Shown one piece after another: positions 1-8,400 of a stretch of 64,000 nt of DNA. The notes beneath the pieces are model-generated. The model had not been told where the DNA came from. It ran no database searches and worked only from the letters and a program-made list of their open reading frames with translations. Source of the stretch: Sphaerisporangium melleum (GTDB lineage Bacteria; Actinomycetota; Actinomycetes; Streptosporangiales; Streptosporangiaceae); NCBI RefSeq assembly GCF_014646695.1, contig NZ_BMNT01000023.1, forward strand, positions 59,248 to 123,247. The letters run 5' to 3'. Positions within the stretch are counted from its first letter, which is position 1, and each line of letters starts with the position of its first letter. Position numbers and translations under genes: made by a program.

Positions 1-1668
1 GGTCGCGATGGGCAGCTGCTCGGTCTGCGCCTCCTGGATCGAGCCCGACGGCACGTCGACGATCGTCGAGTTGTTGTGGTTGACGTTCGGCGTGACCATG
101 GTGTGCCCGTCGGCGCTCATCCAGTGCGCGTGCGGGTGGGCCGGTGTCTGGCCGGGACCCTGCACCAGGATGCGTCTGTCGATCTGCGTGGCACCCGGAC
201 TCAGTTCGACCACCGCGTTGCCGGCGTTGATGGCGACGTGGATCTGGTCGGTGTCGGTCCGGGTCATCACATGGGATGGGTCCGGGCCGACCTGGATGGT
301 TCGCACGAGCTTACCCGTGGTCCGGTCGAACACGGTCAGGCGGTCGGAGAACCATTCCGTCTGATAGATGTACTTTCCATCGCGGTCCGACCACATATTG
401 TGCGGGTTGTTGAGGTTGATCTGTGGTAGCGCCACCTTCCGGTCCACGGTCCAGCCCTGCACGTCGACCTTGGTCGCCGCGCCGGACTTGGCCTTGCCGG
501 CGTACTTCTCCATCTGGGTGTCGACCCAGAGCTCACCGACGCCGGGCACGCTCGGCCGCTGGGTGAGCGCGGGCAGCGTGACGCCCTCGCTGAACTTGCT
601 GTTGTAGTACGCGTCGAGGCTCGGGATGAGCACCGGCTGCTCGTTCGCGTCGTACTGCAGGATCGGCGCGGGCGGGTAGTAGGGGTTCCAGTTCTTGGTC
701 TGCGTGTTGCTGTAGACCTGCCAGTTGTCGGGCGTGGTGATCCGGAAGAACTTCTGCACGAGCTCCTGCACCACGTCGGCCGAGCTGGGCACGACGACCC
801 CGCCCTTGACGTTGACGTTGAGCTTCTTGCCGAAGTCCAGGCCGGGCGTGAGCGGGTCGTCCACGACCACGGCGCCGAGCATGTACGGGTGGATCTTGCA
901 GGCCCACGCGTACAGGCCCGGTTCGGTCAGGTTGGCCTCGACGTTGCCGATGAACGCACTGTTCTGGTCGATCGGCGGCGCGCCGACCGGCCAGATCAGG
1001 CTGGTCACCGAGTGGGCCGAGGCGGCCGCCGGTGCCGCCACCGCGAACTTCCCCTTCGGCGCGAGGCTCAGGTCCTTGGGCGCCAGCGCGGCGACCTCGT
1101 TGAGCGTGCGCATCAGGTCGAGCCCCACGGGCAGGCTGCCGAGCGGGACGGCGCTGCTGTCCGGCACGGTTAACAGCTGCTGGTTGAGCTGGTTGATCTG
1201 CGTCTTGGCACGCTGGATCGTCGGGTTCAGGAATCCGAGCAGGCCGCCCGCCGCGTCGACCGCCGAGTTGAGCTGGTCGAGGTTGAGCAGGCTGTTGACG
1301 TTCACACCGAGGCTGCCGATCAGCGGTGCGTCGCCGTTGAGCAGCGGCAGGTTGAGCAGGCCGCCGCCGAGATCGCCGTTGAGCAGCGTGTCGGTGTCCA
1401 GCGGCAGCCCCGCGAGCTTGGTCCGCGGCGTCACGGCGACGCCGAGCGACCGCGTGCCGAACAGCGTCGCACCGGTGTCGAACCACGCACCCTGGTTGTC
1501 GGTGAGCGTGAATTGCACCGGCGTTCCTACACCGATCGGAAGCGCCTGGGCTGGGGAAGGATTGACCCCAATTGTTACGAAAAACAGGATCGGGGTCAAC
1601 AGCCAAGCCAGTCGTCGTCGATTGGCCCGGCGTCGGGCGGCGAGAATGCCGCGTGGGGGAGAATGCAT
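1..1668 (-). CDS. Secreted cupredoxin / beta-propeller protein (3' end outside window)
   Basis: The frame is open from an ATG at 1668, with AGGAGG-type spacing upstream, to the window edge: 556 codons without a stop, so the C-terminus is missing. The first 42 residues form an Arg-rich signal peptide with a hydrophobic core ending PAQA. Around residues 217-263 there is a cupredoxin-like copper site: SAHS (His219), then ACKIHPYM (Cys257, His260, Met263), the His...Cys-x2-His-x2-Met spacing of type 1 or CuA-like sites. The last ~170 residues (NPHNMW, SDRDGKYIYQTEW, DRLTVFD) look like blades of a YncE/NosZ-type beta-propeller. The likely role is an extracellular copper redox or copper-binding protein. 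The exact family (multicopper/NosZ-like versus an uncharacterised propeller protein) is uncertain. It reads away from the toxin locus and has no visible operon partner. Confidence 0.7.
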   Translation of the reverse strand, partial: MHSPPRGILAARRRANRRRLAWLLTPILFFVTIGVNPSPAQALPIGVGTPVQFTLTDNQGAWFDTGATLFGTRSLGVAVTPRTKLAGLPLDTDTLLNGDLGGGLLNLPLLNGDAPLIGSLGVNVNSLLNLDQLNSAVDAAGGLLGFLNPTIQRAKTQINQLNQQLLTVPDSSAVPLGSLPVGLDLMRTLNEVAALAPKDLSLAPKGKFAVAAPAAASAHSVTSLIWPVGAPPIDQNSAFIGNVEANLTEPGLYAWACKIHPYMLGAVVVDDPLTPGLDFGKKLNVNVKGGVVVPSSADVVQELVQKFFRITTPDNWQVYSNTQTKNWNPYYPPAPILQYDANEQPVLIPSLDAYYNSKFSEGVTLPALTQRPSVPGVGELWVDTQMEKYAGKAKSGAATKVDVQGWTVDRKVALPQINLNNPHNMWSDRDGKYIYQTEWFSDRLTVFDRTTGKLVRTIQVGPDPSHVMTRTDTDQIHVAINAGNAVVELSPGATQIDRRILVQGPGQTPAHPHAHWMSADGHTMVTPNVNHNNSTIVDVPSGSIQEAQTEQLPIAT

Positions 1669-2030
1669 GCACTCCTCCTGTAGTGGGGTGAGATCGATGA
1701 CGCCAGCCGGATGTTTCACGCGCGGCTGGGCGCAGTTAACTCGCCGTGAACCGGCGCTCACGCGCAACACGGTTACGAACGTCTCAACGTGGCGCGGCGG
1801 GGTCCGTGAATCAGGTTGGTTCGGTACCAAGCTCAGGTCGAACCGCCCAGAGCGGGATTTGCGCCGCTCAGGCGGCTGATGGTCAAATACAAACCGCTGA
1901 TAACAGACGCAACAACCCCGAAACAAGCCGCGTAACGTGGCCCAACGGCCAGGGTCAACTCGTAGTGGGCGCGGTCGCGTTTGCAGGTGTTCAGCGCACT
2001 GCGGCGCGAGTCACCGGTGAGCCGCTGATA
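1669..2030. other. Intergenic region, no gene seen
   Basis: This stretch is clearly less G/C-rich than the flanking genes and contains stops in all useful frames. It must carry the promoter of the leftward cupredoxin gene. I see no RNA gene, strong hairpin or convincing short ORF in it. Confidence 0.5.
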
Positions 2031-2174
2031 TCAGCCGCCCGCCTGCGCCGTGCTGGTGGCGACCGCCGGCGTGGCGGTGCCGGTCAGGCCGGCGCCGCTG
2101 GCGGTGATCGGCTCCGCCGTCCGGCCCTCGAAGGTCAGCGTGAACGTGCCGCCCGTCGCGTTGGCGACGCGCAT
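2031..2174 (-). pseudogene. Relic of a repeat-domain protein (47 codons)
   Basis: A 47-codon ORF on the minus strand begins MRVANATGGTFTLTFEGR and ends STAQAGG. The segment NATGGTFTLTF resembles a beta-strand motif found in multi-repeat surface, tail or adhesin proteins of actinomycetes and phages, but I cannot name the family with confidence. It has no Shine-Dalgarno sequence. Its 5' edge abuts exactly the first copy of the CRISPR-like repeat at 2175. This is best read as the leftover 3' end of a larger gene lost by rearrangement; a real small protein is less likely. Confidence 0.35.
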
Positions 2175-2339
2175 GTCCTCATCACCCCTGAGAGGGGTCG
2201 CAACGCGTATGCCCGATTCCCGTGCGCGTCGGCTTGGCCGATCCTCATCACTTCTGGGAGGGGGCGCGATGCTGGGACATCGCCGATGGGGTGGCGATGT
2301 CCCGTTTCGTACTTGTCGTCCCTGAGAGGGGGCGTAGCG
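2175..2339 (+). CRISPR. Degenerate three-repeat CRISPR-like array
   Basis: Three ~31-nt units start at 2175, 2241 and 2309. Unit 1 reads GTCCTCATCAC, then CCCCTGAGAGGGG as a short palindrome, then a TCGCAACG end. By eye, unit 2 matches unit 1 at 24 of 31 positions and unit 3 at 23 of 31. The start-to-start distances are 66 and 68 nt, leaving 35-nt and 37-nt spacers, which is normal CRISPR geometry. The repeats are diverged, there are only three, and no cas gene lies in the window, so this would be a decayed array. Chance repetition in G/C-rich DNA is the main alternative. Confidence 0.42.
2274..2303. terminator. Perfect 11-bp hairpin
   Basis: GGGACATCGCC (2274-2284) pairs perfectly with GGCGATGTCCC (2293-2303) around an 8-nt loop, and CGTTTCGT follows on the plus strand. 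It lies about 75 nt beyond the stop of the leftward 984-aa gene and inside the second spacer of the CRISPR-like array. A terminator is the simplest reading. Confidence 0.4.
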
Positions 2340-2378
2340 CGAGGTGGTGGTGGGAGGCCTCGAGGGGAGGGCTCCGGG

Positions 2379-5333
2379 TTACAGGGTCGTCTGGTTGGCG
2401 CGGTCGACGATTTTGCGGAGGAGTTTGGCCTGCTCGGAGTCGCCTATGGTGTCGAGCTTGAGCTTGGCGGCGATGGGTTTGAACTGCCAGGCGGGCAGGA
2501 CGATCGCGGCGTTGCACAGCCCCGCGAGGGCCTTTGGGTCGCTCGGGACCGGCTTGGTCTGCACGAGCGCGAACAGCTCGCGGGCGATCAGGCGCTGGGT
2601 GTCGATGGTGACGCCCGCCGTCCCGTTCGCGAAGAAGTCGAGGGTCGGGCTCACCAGGTCGGCCTTGCCCTTGGCGCTCTGGAAGCCGAACGCGAGGTAG
2701 GAGGCGATGATGTTGTTCTTGTACTGGGCGACGGTGGGGTCGCTCAGCGCGGCGCTCGGCACCGCGGACAGATGCTTGAGCACGGTTTCCGCCGTCAGGT
2801 CCCGGAGAATGACCGGTTCGTCGCTTTTCTTGCCATTGGCGAGCAAACTACCGGAAAGATGGCCGAACGCGTAAAAGTTCTCGACCATGGTTTCTTTCGG
2901 TTCGTGTCCGGTATTGATGCGCACGTACCACTTCTCATGATCCGGCTTCGGCCACGGCCCCGGAATTCCGCCGACGTACGACGTTCGGAGGAACGAGAAA
3001 CTGTCCCGCCAATCGATCTGGGCGAGGCGCTTGAAGATCGAGTCGACATCGCCGGTGGGCGTCGAACGCAGCACCAGCGGGATGCCGTCCACGTATGTGG
3101 AGCCCAGGGCATAGTCCGCCGCGATCGGCCAGCAGAACCCGTCCACCAGTTGGGCGTTCTCGGCGGCGTGGTCGATCAGCGCAAGCTCGTCGCGATGGCC
3201 GTGCCGGAGCATGTGGATCACGAACTGTCCCTCGTCGTGCGAGGCGAGGTCGAGGGCGCGCTCCTGCAGCAGCGCCTCGGCCCGCGACCACGCCGAGTCG
3301 AGGTTGCCCTTCTTCGACAGCATCGTGAGGTCGCCGGCGGCCACCTTGCCGGTGCCGAACGAGGCGTACTTCTGGAAGCTCTTGCACAGGAAGACCTCCA
3401 GGCTGCCGTCGGCGACCAGGTCCTTCAGGCCGTCGAGCACGGCGTCGAGCTGGGTCGGGTCCTTGGTGGAGGTGGCCGCCATCTGGATGGTGGTGTCGAG
3501 GATCAGCGCGAACGGCGGGTCGCCCTTCTTGCGGGTCCGCAGGGCCTCCCGCACGTCCTTCACCAGGTTCTCCGTCGACGGCGCGACGAAGGGCGAACTC
3601 GGGTTCAGCGCCGCGACCAGGACGTCGCTGCGCGGCGTCACCAGTTCGCCCTTCTTGAGCCGGTCGAGCAGCATCCCCGTCTCGAAGTAGTCGACGTCTT
3701 CGGTGGGACGCACGACCTTGTCGTGGTCGCGCGCGGTCAGGGCGATGTACAGCGCGGTGCCGAGCGCGTCCATGCCGCTCGACATGAGGTGGCTGCCGAG
3801 TTCGACCTGGTTCTTGGTGACCAGCGGCGCGAGGCTAGGCGCCCGCTCCAGCATGATGTCCCGCATCGTGTCCCGGTAGTCGACGTCGTGGTAGTTCTTG
3901 GCCGCGGCGACCACCAGGGCGATCTCGTCCATCATGAGATCGGCGGCGCGCATCGCCGCGGACGGGTTCCGCTCGTTGTCCACGATGATGTCGAGCAGCC
4001 GACTCATCGAGGCCATGGCGCTGGCGGTGAGCGTGTCGAACCGCTGCGGGCCGAGCTCGTCGGTGAGGCCGAGCACGAGGTGCTCGACCATGGCGCACAC
4101 CGGTGCCAGCTGGCCCGTGCTCCTGGCGATCTCCTGCAGCCGGGAGAACCTGCTGGAGGTGATGAGCTCGGCGAGGTCGGCCCGGGTGTCCACCTTGAAG
4201 TTCGTCGGGGGTTCGTCCTTGCCCAGGTCCATGAGCTCGTAGAGCTGGTACGCCGACGGGGCCGCGCCCAGCTCGTGGAGGATGGAGTCCCAGTTGATGT
4301 CGTCCCTCTTGAGCCCCGGGATGCCCTTCAGTACGCTGACGCCCTTCCTCCCGTCCAAGGCCACGACCGTGAGCCGGCCCGCCACCTCCTTGCCCAGCAG
4401 CATCTCGATCTTCCGCAGGACGCGTGGGCTGTTGACCAGCAGGTCGCCGTCCTCGATCTTGACCTTCGACCGCAGTTTCTTCTGGAAGTCGGGCAGGGTC
4501 TTGTGGAAGGTCGAACGCCAGTAGGTGGTCGCCAGGTCGTTCTGGGCCGACAGACCCGTCTTCTCGGTGCGCTGGGTCTTCGCGGTGCGGAAGCCGATCT
4601 GGTCGACGAGGTGCTCCTGGGTGGTGTCCTTCACCGTGAGGCCGAGGTCGGTGCGGCGCAGCTGCGAGTACGTCACCTTGCCGCCGTTGATCTCGTCGAC
4701 GAGCTTGGCCGCCATCCTCAGGTGACCCATCGACGACGCGTCGCTCTCGTCGTCGACGCGCTGCTCCAGGGCGGCCAGGTCGACCATGCGCCGGTCCGCG
4801 GTGTACAGGTCCAGCGCGTCGAGCAGCAGCGCGTTCTCGTTGTCGGAGGGCCGCGTGGACTTGAGCTTCACGAGGTCCTTGGGCGGCACGAGGTCGAGGT
4901 AGTGGACCACGTCGCTGGACTGGGCCGTCGGATCCGGCGGCACGACCGTTGAATGCTTGAGGCGGGTGGCGGCGGTCACCTTCAGGAAGTCGCGGGCCTG
5001 GTCTCCGGAGAGCTCGCTCATGATGAGCCGGGACATCGCGCTGCGGTCCTTGGGCGAGAGCTCGGCCAGTTGGTCGGCGACGAGCTTCATGGTCGTCTTC
5101 GCGGTGGTGGGGGTCATGGTCCGCAGGTCCCGGGCGACCGCCTTGGCGGTGGTCGCGTCGCGCTTGAGGGCGAACGCCTGCCAGCCTTTTGGAAGAGATG
5201 CCGAAGAGACGGAAATGTCGTGTTTTGTCACGGATAACGGTGTCGTACTCGACCCGCCGAGCCCTGGGCGCTTTGACGAGGCGGTCGGGCGTTTGGTCGT
5301 GCCGCTGCTGGTTCCCGTGCGCTTTTTCTTCAT
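2379..5333 (-). CDS. 984-aa protein of unknown function beside the Tc-like toxin gene
   Basis: I do not recognise this protein. It starts at an ATG preceded by GAGGGGC and is divergent from the giant TcA-like gene, with only 155 bp between the start codons. There is no signal peptide or membrane segment. The first ~45 residues are a basic Ser/Thr/Lys-rich tail (MKKKRTGTSS...), followed by a mostly helical, soluble-looking body. Segments such as PPFALILDTTIQMAATSTKD and SFLRTSYVGGIPGPWPKPDH stand out but match nothing I know. Codon use drifts toward A/T at 2800-3000, which may indicate a different origin. The divergent arrangement suggests co-regulation with the toxin, as a chaperone, effector or cargo, but this is inference from position only. 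Confidence 0.85.
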   Translation of the reverse strand: MKKKRTGTSSGTTKRPTASSKRPGLGGSSTTPLSVTKHDISVSSASLPKGWQAFALKRDATTAKAVARDLRTMTPTTAKTTMKLVADQLAELSPKDRSAMSRLIMSELSGDQARDFLKVTAATRLKHSTVVPPDPTAQSSDVVHYLDLVPPKDLVKLKSTRPSDNENALLLDALDLYTADRRMVDLAALEQRVDDESDASSMGHLRMAAKLVDEINGGKVTYSQLRRTDLGLTVKDTTQEHLVDQIGFRTAKTQRTEKTGLSAQNDLATTYWRSTFHKTLPDFQKKLRSKVKIEDGDLLVNSPRVLRKIEMLLGKEVAGRLTVVALDGRKGVSVLKGIPGLKRDDINWDSILHELGAAPSAYQLYELMDLGKDEPPTNFKVDTRADLAELITSSRFSRLQEIARSTGQLAPVCAMVEHLVLGLTDELGPQRFDTLTASAMASMSRLLDIIVDNERNPSAAMRAADLMMDEIALVVAAAKNYHDVDYRDTMRDIMLERAPSLAPLVTKNQVELGSHLMSSGMDALGTALYIALTARDHDKVVRPTEDVDYFETGMLLDRLKKGELVTPRSDVLVAALNPSSPFVAPSTENLVKDVREALRTRKKGDPPFALILDTTIQMAATSTKDPTQLDAVLDGLKDLVADGSLEVFLCKSFQKYASFGTGKVAAGDLTMLSKKGNLDSAWSRAEALLQERALDLASHDEGQFVIHMLRHGHRDELALIDHAAENAQLVDGFCWPIAADYALGSTYVDGIPLVLRSTPTGDVDSIFKRLAQIDWRDSFSFLRTSYVGGIPGPWPKPDHEKWYVRINTGHEPKETMVENFYAFGHLSGSLLANGKKSDEPVILRDLTAETVLKHLSAVPSAALSDPTVAQYKNNIIASYLAFGFQSAKGKADLVSPTLDFFANGTAGVTIDTQRLIARELFALVQTKPVPSDPKALAGLCNAAIVLPAWQFKPIAAKLKLDTIGDSEQAKLLRKIVDRANQTTL

Positions 5334-5416
5334 GATCGCCCCTCAGCCCATCTCTCCCAGACGACTAATCGTCCACGTTCGGACACAGCCATATTCATGG
5401 GGCTGTTGCTGGGTTT

Positions 5417-5454
5417 GTATCACGATACTGTGGACCGCTCCATACGGACGGTCC
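5417..5454. promoter_or_regulatory. Inverted repeats in the divergent promoter of the 984-aa gene and the TcA-like gene
   Basis: The 155-bp divergent region is locally A/T-rich. It contains GTATCACGATAC (5417-5428, perfect 5+2+5 palindrome) and, just after it, GGACCG (5432-5437) mirrored by CGGTCC (5449-5454). Either could be the operator of a shared regulator, but no regulator gene is adjacent. The toxin gene has a GAGGGAG ribosome-binding site 7 nt before its ATG. Confidence 0.35.
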
Positions 5455-5488
5455 CGTTCCACAGGCTCGCTTTCTTGAGGGAGAACGC

Positions 5489-8400
5489 ATGGCGGGCAAC
5501 AACGCGCTGCCGAGTTACGAAGATCTCTTCGACGACACCGATCTCGATCGCCGGCAGGAGGACGAGGCCCGAACCGTCTACTCCCCCGGCGCCTATCTCG
5601 CCGATCTGCTGGCGTTCCTCGACGACGTCCTGCAGCGGCCGTCGCTGCTCGGCGCCGACCGGCGCGCCGACCTGAAGCGGGTCCTGCTGGACGCGGAGAA
5701 CACCTTCGGTGAGACTCCCTACCTCGACATCGTCATCGAGCTGCTGGAAAAGTTCGCCGGCGACCGGCCGTACGAGCTGATGCGACGGCTGGAGCACCCG
5801 TTCGGGATGCCGTTCTCCCTGGACGAGGAGCGGTTCAAGACCTACCTGCGCCGCCTCAGGACGGGGCCGGACGAGCTGTACCGGATCTTCGCTCCGGTGG
5901 CCGACGCCGACACGGTGGCGCGGCTGTTCCTCGGCCTGTCCGCGGACGCCGTCACGCATCTGACCTCACCGGCCGACGAGGCGAGGATCAAGGCGTTCTA
6001 CGGGCTCAGGCCGCAGGACGGTCTGCCGCCGGCGGTGCGGGTGGAGACGTTCCAGCGGATGACCGGCCTGTCCGCCCTGGAGTTACGCGAGCTGCTCGGC
6101 GACCTCGAGGACACCACCCGGCCGGCGAGGGAGTCCTACGCCAACCGGGGCGGCGAGCCGGTCACCCTGTCGGCGGACGGCGCCGAGCTGCGCGGGGCGA
6201 CCCCGGGCTGGTACGACCGCGTCAGCCGGATCGTCCGGCTGGCCCGGTGGACCGGGCTCGGCCTCGGTGACCTCGACCGCGTGCTGACGACCTGCTGCGC
6301 GGGCGTGATCGACGCCGCGGCGCTGCGCACCCTGGCGATCGTGGTGCACCTGCAGCGTGGCTATGACCTGACCGTCGACGGCGTGTGCGGGCTGGTGGCG
6401 GTGGTCGAGCCGGTGCCGGAGGGACTTCCGGCCACCTCGGGGGACATCCTCGGCCCGCACAACAAGGAGTACCGGCGCAGGCTGGCCATCGGCATCCAGA
6501 CCGCCGAGAGCGACCTCGCCGAGACCGTGCGGCGCTACCGCGACCGGCACAGCGCCATGGAGCCGAGCCTGTTCGACCGCGGCCCGATCGGGGCGGCGCA
6601 GATCGCGCTGCTGCGACGCGTGGGCAGGCTGACCGCGGCGCTCGGTCTGTCCGCCGCCGAGCTGTTCGACCTGCTCGGGGTGCTGGAGAGCGACCCGTCG
6701 CTGTGGCGGTACTCGACCTTCTCCGTGCTGGGCGGGGTCGAGCCGGCGTCCCAGGACTGCTACCGCGTCCTCGCGGGCGGCGACTCCGCCTCCGGCCTGT
6801 GGCTGGCCCAGACGCTGCTCGCGGTCACCCGGTGGATGCAGGACAGCGGCTTCGGCGCGCGGGAACTGGCCGACATCCTCGGCGGCGCGCCGGGCGGGTC
6901 CGGCGCGGACGGCCGGGACGCGGTGCTGGACACCCTGGACCAGCGCTTCCAGGAAGTCGCCATGAGCCCGGCCGCGTTCGCGAGCGAGCGCTTCGGCGGG
7001 CGCGCCGCGCAGGTCGTCCACGACGTGCTGGCCCAGCGCGCCGAGGGCGTGGTGTCCGCGAGCGACCCCCGGCTGCTGGACCTCGACTCCGCGACCCTCT
7101 CCGCCGCCGCGTACGAGGCGGTCACCTCCCTGGGCGTCATCGTGGACGAGGACCTGGCCGGGCTGGGTCTCGGCGAGCGCCTGGCCGGCAAGATCCACAC
7201 CCAGATGGTGTTCAGCGGGCGCCTGCGCGCCGACGACACCCTCGTCACCGAGGACCTCCCGGTGACCGACCATGGCCTGGTGCTGGAGCGCGACTTCACC
7301 GCGTTCGGGGAGACGCTGTTCAAGCTGGTCAACAGCACCGGCAACGGCACCTCGGTCTTCTACCCCTCCGACCTCGCCGCCGTCGGCAACCTGTCGCAGG
7401 GGCAGCTCGACGAGCTGTACGACAACCTGATCTACCACGGGTACGTCGACGACCAGGGCAACGTCCAGAACCCGGAGTTCTTCGCCGACGAGGCGAACCT
7501 CGAACGGTTCCGGGTCAACGCGGGCCTGTCCGACGCCGCCCCCGAGGTGCTCGACCTGCTGCGCCGGCGGGTCGCGGACTTCCACGCCGCGCCGCTCGTG
7601 CTCGACCCCGGCGTCTTCGCGTCGCTGCGGCTCGGCGAGGCACGGCTGGCCAGGCTGATGGACGGGCTGCGCTTCAACGGCCACCTCGACGAGAGCGGCC
7701 ACTTCCTGGACAAGCAGGCGTTCGCCGAGCTCCGGCTCGCGGACTTCGCGCTGCCGCCCGAGTTCCATCCGCACCGTCAGGCCGTCCTGGACACGCTGAA
7801 ACGGCAGGTCGGCGCGCTGGAGGCGGAGCTGCTGTCCTTCGGCCCCGAGGACTTCGCCGAGGTCGCGGACGCGGTGATGGCGCGACGGGCGATCGTCGCG
7901 ATGGAGGGCACCGCCCTGGACGACGGCTGGCTGGTCGGGGAGGTGGAGACGCTCCCGGACGAGTTCACCGCCGCCGAGACCGCCATCGTGGCCCGCAGGG
8001 TCGCCGAGTGCGCGCAGGACGAGCGGCCGTACCGACTCCACCTGGACGCGCTGGCCGAGCTGGGCTTCGACCAGGATCAGCAGGGCACGCTCGTCGATCA
8101 GCTCGTCGAGGCGGGAGCGCTCACCGACGCCATGTCCGTTCCGGAGCGGGCCGTCCCGTTCTTCGCCGATCCCACCAATGTCATCCGCTTCGCCCTGCCG
8201 GGCCTTGAGGACTTCGAACGGGACGTGTTCTTCCTGCTGCACGCGGTCGCCGTGGAGCTCGCCGGAGCGATGGACGAGGTGACCACCGCCCTGGAGGGCC
8301 TGGCCGTCCGGCAGCGGGAGGTCCTCACCTCGGTGCTGACCGACGCCTTCGGTGTGCCGGAGGAGACCGTCGCGGCGATCTGCGCGTGTGTCGCGGGCGG

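Noticed and set aside
1746..4952. 1068-codon plus-strand frame opposite the 984-aa gene
   Set aside because: Low-complexity antisense frame; the minus-strand gene has a good start, balanced composition and normal codon bias.
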